From: Aporrectodea caliginosa
Taxonomy: Eukaryota > Annelida > Clitellata > Crassiclitellata > Lumbricidae
NCBI GenBank assembly: GCA_020284085.1
Contig: JACEVL010000828.1
Location: 284,501 to 348,500, forward strand
Direction: 5' to 3'
Length of the DNA stretch: 64,000 bases
Under the pieces are notes generated by a model. The model was not told the origin of the DNA and made no database searches. It was given only the letters and a program-made list of their open reading frames with translations. A program made the position numbers and the translations under genes. Shown here piece after piece: positions 56,002 through 64,000 of the stretch (the stretch's first letter is position 1; each line of letters begins with the position of its first letter).

Positions 56002-57537
56002 CCCTATGACGCACACCTGGGGTCCATTGGACCCCATCGATGAAACTTCCTTGAATAGCTACGTTGATACAAACAGTAAAAATCTGAAATAATTCAGATT
56101 CCTCAACAATTCATCCCTCTACATTTATGAATTAATTGGAAAAGTTTAGTATTCTTGGTTCAATTATAAAAAAAATAAGAAAGACACCTAAGGCATATTT
56201 AGCACACCTGGGGTCCAACAGACCCCAGGCTGTAACATTGATATATAACATATTCCAGGCTATGTTACATACAAAGATACACACATACTTACATACAGAC
56301 ACATGCATGCATACATACATACATACTTACATTCATTCATACATACATACATACATACATACATACATACATACATACATACATACATACATACATACAT
56401 ACATAAATACACACATACAAACAAGCATACACACATACATCCATTTATACACACATATATATACATTCAAAAAAACATCCATACATATATACATGTACAT
56501 GCATACATTCATATACACACATACAAATATATACATGCATAAATACATACATACATAGATACATACATACATAATAATATCCAGACATGCATGCATACAC
56601 ACATACATATACGCATATATCTATACATACATACCAATATGTATATGTTATAAATGCATATGCATATGCATTACGCACACATACAAATACATACATACAT
56701 ACATGCATACATACATACATTCATACACACATACAATTAGACATATATGCATATATGCACGCATATATGCATGCATACGTACATCCAATCCATACATAGA
56801 TCCATCCCTGCATACAAAAGTACATACGTACATACATTACATACATACATTCATACATACATACATACTAGAGATATACATACATACATGCATTCATCCA
56901 TAAATGCATACACACATACATACACACACACATATATCATATACACATGCCAATATAAATCCATACATATATACATGTACATGCAAACATGCATGTACAC
57001 AGTACTACACACACATACATACAAGTGAATACATGCATACATATCCATACATGCATGCATACTTACATACATACATATATACATGTACATACAGATATTC
57101 AACCATACATATATGCATGAGCACATACATACAAGTACATTCAAGCATACACACATACATATATCCATTCATCTATACATACAAAGTCATACATGCATGC
57201 ATACTTACATATATACATGCTTGCATACATAGCCTACATGCACATATATTCATAAAAATATACATCCATACATATATGCATGCATATGCATGCATCCATG
57301 CACACATACATACAAATACATGCATGAATACATGCATACCTACATCTATACATAGATCCATCCCTGCATACAAAAGTGCATACGTACATACATACATACA
57401 TACATACAGACATACATGCATGCATGCATATATACATACATACATACATACATACATACATACATACATACATACATACATACATACATTACATACATAC
57501 ATAAATACATACATACATACATACATTCATACATTCA

Positions 57538-57569
<32 letters not shown>

Positions 57570-57711
57570 CATACATACATACATACATACATACATGCAT
57601 ATATACACAGATACATACATATGTACATTCTATTATACCCATGTTATCGGCGGGGTCTATTAGACCCCAGGTGTGCTAAATGTGTTGGCCAGGTAGGTGT
57701 GCGTCATAGGG
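56002..57711. mobile_element. TTAA element with CCCTATGACGCACACCT ends, mostly (CATA)n
   Basis: TTAA at 55998-56001 and 57712-57715. Ends CCCTATGACGCACACCT and, inverted at the right, CCCTATGACGCACACCTACC. GGGGTCCATTGGACCCC (56030-56046), GGTCCAACAGACC (56212-56224) and GGGGTCTATTAGACCCC (57652-57668) are internal palindromes near the ends. Nearly all of the interior is (CATA)n-like microsatellite. Confidence 0.82.
56265..57610 (+). repeat. Long degenerate (CATA)n array
   Basis: About 1.35 kb of CATACATA with ATGC/TATA variants. All long open frames here are low-complexity artefacts. Confidence 0.97.
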
Positions 57712-58119
57712 TTAAGTGGTAGCAATTTGAAAAGAAGTCGGTAAAACGTCTTAGGACGGGAGGTAATCGTATAAAGAACGTCTATGGGCGGCCATGAGTC
57801 AGAGTCGCCTACCGAAATTAAATGAGACTAGTTTATCGTGACCTTCAAAATAGCAGCGCCTCCTAACAAAACGAAATGAATATAGTCAGCGTAACAGAAA
57901 GTTCACTTAATGTATGAATGACTTCATGACAACATGACATTTCTCTTTTTTAAGTTAATAATTACAAACGAACTACAGGTTGATGACTGGGCACAAACAC
58001 TAACAGCTGAAGTAGTTCCAGATTTCACAGATAATTAACTTAATTAATGCTATTGCGATGTCGGCAAAATAAAGATGCATGGATTGTTGACATTTTCAGT
58101 CGAAAGATGTCACTATAAA

Positions 58120-58329
58120 GGGCCAATAGCGCATTGGATAACACACTGGCGTAGAGAGCTAGAGGTACCGAGTTCGAGCCCCGTAGGGTGGACATGCTCT
58201 GTAGGCTGCTATTAGCGCCGTTTATAATAATGCAGGCTGTCTGTTCTGTTAGTAGTTAACATTGTTTCAATTGCATAACATGTAAATGTACAGCGCAGTG
58301 CGTTTGTCGGGCGCTTAATTAAAGAAAAA

Positions 58330-58375
<46 letters not shown>

Positions 58376-58412
58376 TTTGTTATTATTATTATTATTATTT
58401 TTTTTATTATTA
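58120..58412 (+). repeat. tRNA-derived SINE with (ATT)n tail, copy 1
   Basis: tRNA-like head GGCCAATAGCGCATTGGATA (A-box-like), ACCGAGTTCGAGCCCCG (B box), then a tail GTACAGCGCAGTGCGTTTGT and CGGGCGCTTAATTAAAGAA before (ATT)n. Shares head type and tail with 60192-60475. Confidence 0.75.
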
Positions 58413-58413
58413 T

Positions 58414-58655
58414 ATCAGAAGTTAGATCTACGGACGGACAATCTATTACAGACACAAACTGCAGAGTTCGGACATGCGTGAAATAATTGAATGGTTAAAG
58501 TAAAGTTTGTGCTTTGTTAAAATTGAATTACTTGACAAAGTGCAATGAAATCAATAATTATTTAAAATAAGCGAAAATTTTGGATTCAAATGAAAATAAT
58601 CATTCCAATTGAAAAAAGGCTTTAAAAGGTGAAGAACGTAACACTGCTAAACACA

Positions 58656-58689
<34 letters not shown>

Positions 58690-58744
58690 TTTGTTATTAT
58701 TATTATTATTATTTTTTTACCCGAGGTATCAATGATCCCTCAGG

Positions 58745-58815
<71 letters not shown>

Positions 58816-59062
58816 TATCAGAAGTTAGATCTACGGACGGACAATCTATTACAGACACAAACTGCAGAGTTCGGACATGCGTGAAATAATTGAATGGTTA
58901 AAGTAAAGTTTGTGCTTTGTTAAAATTGAATTACTTGACAAAGTGCAATGAAATCAATAATTATTTAAAATAAGCGAAAATTTTGGATTCAAATGAAAAT
59001 AATCATTCCAATTGAAAAAAGGCTTTAAAAGGTGAAGAACGTAACACTGCTAAACACATTTT
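58414..59062 (+). repeat. ~245-bp segment in tandem duplicate (period 403)
   Basis: ATATCAGAAGTTAGATCTAC ... GCTAAACACATTTTTT is present at 58414-58660 and again at 58817-59062 with almost no differences. The copies are separated by (ATT)n and a short unique block (58722-58743). Confidence 0.9.
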
Positions 59063-59536
59063 TTGTGAAAATGGCGCCCCCTCGATTCTGGCGCCCTAGG
59101 CAACTGTCTGCTTTGCCTGTGCCTAAGGCCGGCCCTGCTACTGTTAAAATATGCACTGCTGTTGAACAATCGCGCATCACATTGTACCGTTAGAAAGTCT
59201 TTGCAGAGATGAAGCGAATGACGAACTATGATTAGTTTAAAAAAAGAATATTTTATAGGAAAACCTGCAATTTACTCGAAAAACCGCTATTTATTTTCCG
59301 TAACTTTGACCCAGATGGGAGCGGAGGACATTAATATTTTTTAATTCGAAATTTTTTGACCCCATGCCATTATTTAGACAGCTTTTGGTTGCTATTACTC
59401 TTTAGATTTCTAATTGTTGTTGTTTTCACTCCACCCTAATAATAAATATAATTATATATATAATATTTATATAAATATAATAGCACAATCTTTGTGTAGT
59501 ACAATCTTTCAAACATTATCCTATTGTTCTCATTAG

Positions 59537-59848
59537 CAAGCGGGCTCCTCATTGTGAAACCTCAAGACACATACGTATTGGCAGGACAATTTGCAACTCT
59601 CAACTGTTCAACTTCATCAGCTGAAGACGTCCATTGGTATTATGGCACAACTTACGTCTATGCGGGGAGGAAATTGTATCAGCCATACAATAACAGATTA
59701 GAAATTGAAGTCTATCAGGATGGCGGCACCACAGCGTTTAATCTCGTATTTCCGTCGGCAAAGCCAGAAGATGCTGGACTGTACATCTGTCGTGATAATC
59801 AGGGACGTGGAGAAACGAGTTCAGCCGAAATGACTGTGCTTACAACAG
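59537..59848 (+). CDS. Ig-superfamily gene, exon 2 (V-set Ig domain)
   Basis: 312-base exon, AG at 59535-59536 and GT at 59849-59850, phase 1 at both ends. The translation starts SGLLIVKPQDTYVLAGQFAT and carries the first Ig cysteine (TLNCST), the core tryptophan (VHWYYG), and the DAGLYIC motif with the second cysteine. It closes on a GRGETSSAEMTVL G-strand. Length and the D.G.Y.C motif fit one complete V-type domain. It probably forms an extracellular domain of a membrane receptor or secreted immune-type molecule. NCS is a possible N-glycosylation site. Specific family not identified. Confidence 0.88.
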
Positions 59849-60191
59849 GTAGCTGTGCTGTACAAAGTTTACATGCTCACTCAATAATATTCGACAATGA
59901 ATCACCTGACAATAATTCAGTTTCCACCTCATAAATATAACGCTGGATTAATAATTCTACTCCAATTTCTGGTTAACATATATATACAGCACTTATTTCA
60001 TATGATCAACCTACTATCACAGCAACAAGGTTCTAAATGGTTGCTAGTGAATTGCTTATCCACTAATCCACTAAAGGCTGCCTGCTACGGACTGATTTTC
60101 TGGATATTAACATGATTAAAGCTTGGTTTTTGTATGCCATAGTTTGACGGCATGCGCATTAGATACCGGCGCAATAGATGTTTACTCATTA

Positions 60192-60475
60192 CAATTGGGG
60201 AGGGGATAGTATAAAGGATAACACTCTTGCCTGAAGTGTTCGCGGACCCGGTTCGATTCCCGTAAGGCCTCCTGGGCTTAGTTCAAGGTGGCAGCAAAAG
60301 TACAATGAGCTTGCGCCTTGCATGGCTGCAACTTTGTTGATTTATACCTTTTGTAACTTGTGTTCTTGTGAATTGCTTTATCGTCATAACGTGTACACGT
60401 ACAGCGAAGTGCGTTTGTCAGGCGCTTCATTAAAGAATAAATAATTTTTATTATAATTATCATTATTATAATTAC
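60192..60475 (+). repeat. tRNA-derived SINE with AT-rich tail, copy 2
   Basis: tRNA-like head GGGGATAGTATAAAGGATAA (A-box-like) and CCCGGTTCGATTCCCG (B box at 60250-60260), then body and tail GTACAGCGAAGTGCGTTTGT, CAGGCGCTTCATTAAAGAAT and (ATT)-rich end. Sits in the intron between the two Ig exons. Confidence 0.78.
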
Positions 60476-60616
60476 AATGCCTAATTTATCACTCAATATA
60501 CTGACCTATCTTTAAAATTAAATTGCTCTCAGTGAGCTTCAATTCATTCATAAAGGATAAAAACAGGCATTTTTAGATTCATTGCCATAATAACATGGAC
60601 GTTTTTATACCGACAG

Positions 60617-60940
60617 GTGGAAACGAGACATGTAAGTCAAACATGAAACCAGATGGAGTTGTTATACCGAACGATTGCAACATAGACGCAGACGAAGTGC
60701 AATTATCTTGCAGCGTAACTTTTTACGGCAACAATCCCCCACAACTTGAATGGAAGAAGGTTCCTGAAAACGGTAACAGCGTTGCAAATACAGAATGCCA
60801 AATTATCAACAACCGCATGATATGCAATGCGTCGATTATTGGTGACCGGCAAATGAATCGTTCCTCTTATGTGTGCCAAACAATTGGGTCATCTCAACTG
60901 AATATTAGCCTTTGCACCATTCCAGTGAAAAATCTATTAT
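60617..60940 (+). CDS. Ig-superfamily gene, exon 3 (second Ig domain)
   Basis: 324-base exon, AG at 60615-60616 and a strong donor GTAAGTAG at 60941, phase 1 at both ends. It encodes GGNETCKSNMKPDGVVIPND, then VQLSCSV with the first Ig cysteine, PPQLEWKKV with the core tryptophan, and SSYVCQT with the second cysteine. Extra cysteines (TCK, NDC, TEC, ICN, LCT) suggest additional disulfides. NETC, NASI, NRSS and NISL are potential N-glycosylation sites. The donor implies at least one more exon (stalk or membrane segment) beyond it. None is recognisable before the window ends, because a transposon occupies most of the rest. Confidence 0.82.
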
Positions 60941-61105
60941 GTAAGTAGCAATTGCTCTTACTATGTCTAATAAATTAATTAATTTGCTTGCAAATTACAG
61001 TGTAAATTTCCTTTGAGTCACTTAAAGTAGGATTAATAAATACTTAATACTTACAGCATAACCGTATGAAGGTGCACGTTTTGCATAAACTGCTAAATGC
61101 TCTAA

Positions 61106-63735
61106 GGTAACTGTGAGGACTAAGGCTCACCTAACGAATTTACCAAAAACGGCTACATGGTATGCAGCTGTAACTATGCAAAATAGCCATATGAAGAGTG
61201 TGTGGAAGTAGTTACATAGAGGATTAATTATTATTGATGAAATAAAATTTCACGTAGTAGCAAATAATTTATTTGCAAAAGTCATGATGTGGGCCTTATA
61301 ACCCAACACCGCAGGTAATAAGGCCCAACTTAAAAAGTGTCTTATGTCATCATTAAAATATCCCCTTTACAGTGTCAACTATCATAAGTTTCATATGAGT
61401 AAATATTTTTGTGGACATCTATTAATTAATTACAGCTGTCCGGAATAAAAGAAATTTGATGAAAATGTGTAGTCATTAATTCAGGCTTTCTCCTGAAATT
61501 ATTATTCGTCGCAATATGGGCAAACGAATGTTTCTTCTTCCACTTCTGAATCTAAACCAATACATTAATCATGTAAACACTGTCCGCACTGTCCACATTT
61601 CATCATGGTCAACCGTTTGTCCTGTCTGCACACAATGCATAGGGCCTTATTAGCGTGGTCCAAGATTACATGTGAAAAAATTTTTTCTTTAATAATGCTG
61701 CTCCACAAGGCTGCCCTTATTCCATATGGTTGTAGGTATCCTCATGCAAAATTTGAACTGAATTGGAACATGTTTAGAGGTACCAACCAAATAGCACCTC
61801 AAATATGAATGTTCGAGTTTTGGCTTTCGAATTATAAAGTATTCTCACTTTACATCTTGACATTGCACAATAATTATTTACCTATTCGGTAGATTTGCAG
61901 TGAATGTGGACTGTTTCCTGAATCTGATTTTGATGTTTAATGTTTTGTATATTCATGATTAATTAGCAGTAAAATATTCAGTCACCAGATGGTGACTGTG
62001 TTGGCAATCACAATAATACTTATATTCCAATAGACAAGGCTACACAACGACAAAATATTTCAAGTATTGCAATTAGTTTAAATAATTACTATTTTTGAAC
62101 TTAGATTTAAGTACACAATTTAATCAACTGTAATTTAAACAACAAAAACCTTGCTAGAAGCTACCACATTGTAGTTAACAGTAAAAATTATAAATGAAAC
62201 AATTGTTGGTAAATTCGACATATTAAAATTCTAAAAGAAATGTGCAAAGTTTATGAAGGTCTTATTCACTTATTAGTAATATCTATGATACTGATCTTGA
62301 TGAGTAAGCACTAAGCAGTGTATGAACTAAGATCACATAACTAGCCTAAATATATTTTTTCATGTGCCATTGTGCCTTTGCAATAAGTATTGAGAAGAAT
62401 TGACATTAATGACATAACTGACTGAGCGACTGTTCTAAAGAATGCAATATATAATTATATTTCAATTATTCTAGTTAATAGTTATTTTAGAAAGTAGTTT
62501 TAAATATTTAGATTCTATAATTTTTTTATTTTATATTTAGATAAAATTATGCTTGATAGTCATGGCATTGGCAATGACCGAGAGTTCGCCACTAGCATGG
62601 CTAGCAGGGAAACCTGAAATGGATATCCTTACATCTGGATTGCCAATCAATAGAGCTATTTTCAAAAACTTTATGTTTCACCATCTAAAAGAGGGACTAA
62701 CAATTGTGCAAAGTGTTAAAGTGACAATGGATGCTGCCCTAGCTCTTTGGCTGTTGGACCAAACTTTTCAGGCCCACAAAGAAAAAGTCAGACTCTCAAG
62801 GTCGTCAATGATTGTGCAGAAAGATTGTGCAGAAAGATTGTGCAGAAAGAGGGGTTGCACTTATCCAATTATATAATGCAGCCTTGACAAAGGATGAAAC
62901 TCAAAAGCAATATCTATTGCAGCCAATGTCCAACCTCCGAAGAGAATTTCCATTCCCAATGTAAGGAGATCTCAGTCTAAAATTTTAAGAACAATAAAGA
63001 ACATCTACAATTTTTTATTTTATAATTCAATTTTTTAAGATTGTCATTGATTCGACATTAGTTTAATAGCTTTAATTGACAGATTCTCATTTTTCATGAC
63101 AATATCTGTTTAAAGCTGATAATTGTACTCGATGTACTGTCGAAAGGCGATTTTTTTAATTTTTCGATGTTTAATTAAAAGTTGCAGAAAGTTGGTACCA
63201 GTAAACAGTGTTCAATTTTGTTCAAACTTGGCAAGTAAATCACTAATAGCATATGGAACAAGGGCAGCCTTGTGGAGGATTGAATTTCCAAACTTTATAT
63301 TTTTGGACCACACTAGGCCTTATTTCCCACAGAAAGGTGGGTCTTGTAATCCTCACCTCACACTTTAACCAATATCCGGTTAATTCTCAAGAGCATAGGC
63401 CTAATAAAGTTTTCAGCCTATAATATATGGTCTTGCCAATATCCACTGTTCACAAATATTATTATTATAGCAACATGCATGCCCTACGCAGAATGAGAAT
63501 TAATTACGCTATTAATAGACCCCTAAATAATATAATTGCGAAATAAATCATCACAAAAATCTATCCATACTTTTAATTCAAAGATGCCGCCGAAAAGAAA
63601 ACTACAGTAATTCGCAGGTCAAGGCCCTTCAACATCGTAAAATTCTCGCGGCATCTGATGAGTAGATTCGGAGATATTTTAAGTTTAAGTGAGTGGGCCT
63701 TATTTCCAACCCGGGCCTTATAACCCACAGTTACC
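61106..63735. mobile_element. TTAA-type element with GGTAACTGTGGG ends and unnamed coding remnant
   Basis: Right flank TTAA (63736-63739), left flank CTAA (61102-61105, one change). Inverted ends GGTAACTGTG(A/G)GG and then ..TAAGGC.C. The motif GGGCCTTATAACCCA and variants recur near both ends (61292, 61316, 61633, 63316, 63695, 63710). It carries a coding remnant at 62541-62965. 2,630 bases in the intron after the second Ig exon. TTAA targets occur in piggyBac and Kolobok superfamilies; I cannot assign it. Confidence 0.65.
62541..62965 (+). pseudogene. Unrecognised protein remnant of the TTAA-type element
   Basis: The plus strand reads KIMLDSHGIGNDREFATSMA, then with frame changes NDCAERLCRKRG / ERGVALIQLYNAALTKDETQ, KQYLLQPMSNLRREFPFPM and a stop. 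I have seen 'VNDxAERGVALIQ..N..LT' in uncharacterised, repeat-borne proteins of several invertebrates, but I know no name for the family. A 13-base tandem triplication (ATTGTGCAGAAAG, 62811-62849) disrupts the frame. Confidence 0.45.
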
Positions 63736-64000
63736 TTAATACTTATTTAGATTGCGGTAACGAACCCAAAGACAACCTTAACTTGTCCTTCATTATGCAA
63801 CCATTATAGCGGAAATTTTACCACTCCAGAGCAATTTTTCGTGTATAACCTTTAAGCCGGAGGAAATATTTGAATTTCCTTTTATATTTGAATTTCCTTT
63901 GAAGAATTATTGTCCAGGATACGTTTCACATGCGAAACAGTTGCTGTTTCACAATGTTATACTTTGCGTGACTCCGTGTGACATGACGTTAGACGTTCAC

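Noticed and set aside
56132..57722. Open frames up to 272 residues
   Set aside because: Low-complexity (CATA)n translations inside a MITE.

Overview
This is a eukaryotic, intron-containing and AT-rich window. It is almost certainly from a marine invertebrate animal. A deuterostome such as an echinoderm or hemichordate is my guess, based on a spliced bubblegum-type acyl-CoA ligase, an immunoglobulin-superfamily gene with phase-1 exons, and the recurrent word TAGGCCTA. No clade-defining gene is present, so this remains inference. There are no bacterial operons, no CRISPR array and no rRNA. Only a small part of the window is host coding sequence; most of the rest is transposable-element debris, often nested.

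Host genes. (1) 366-5057, + strand: the last four exons of an ACSBG-like long-chain acyl-CoA synthetase, with clean GT-AG junctions and matching phases. The residues around the usual catalytic lysine are substituted. (2) 49689 to beyond the window, + strand: an Ig-superfamily gene with a signal-peptide exon, a 9.8-kb first intron, a V-set exon (59537-59848) and a second Ig exon (60617-60940). All junctions are phase 1, and the 3' end lies outside the window. (3) Weak candidates are a GC-rich ORF near 29394-29846 and a possible terminal exon at 38638-38757.

Transposon layer. Retroelements include two copies of one non-LTR family (about 555-1910, minus; 35424-36880, plus), a large ORF1/ORF2 LINE (23633-28600, minus), an RTE-like LINE (43917-46575, plus), many L2/CR1-like 3' fragments, a Gypsy-type gag-protease remnant with one LTR (20816-23632, minus), an LTR fragment near 33540-33985 and tRNA-derived SINEs. 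DNA elements could often be delimited to the base from terminal inverted repeats plus target-site duplications. They include hAT-type elements (30515-31432, 34047-35151, 44470-45784, 51618-59137), TTAA-type elements (8644-10566, 24693-26123, 54246-55997, 56002-57711, 61106-63735), a mariner remnant (54716-55298) and smaller MITEs.

Two insertions can be checked by removing them on paper. A TTAA element splits the large LINE exactly in its reverse transcriptase, and a hAT element splits the RTE-like LINE immediately before its YADD box. The most striking structure is a 7.5-kb hAT-flanked block (51618-59137) inside intron 1 of the Ig gene. It carries the same 8-bp duplication on both sides and contains at least four further elements nested inside it.

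Other structure. A ~152-bp satellite-like repeat with YY1-type motifs (CAAGATGGCGGC) occurs at 9068-9530 and 41805-43085. There is a foldback element full of AAGGTCA words (17951-19139), GA-rich higher-order minisatellites (14980-17100), a C-poor G/T tract (40528-40910) and long tetranucleotide arrays. The best candidates for something undescribed are the TTAA element at 61106-63735 with its unnamed coding remnant, the YY1-motif satellite, and the 140-bp duplication flanking the retroelement at 35424-36880.
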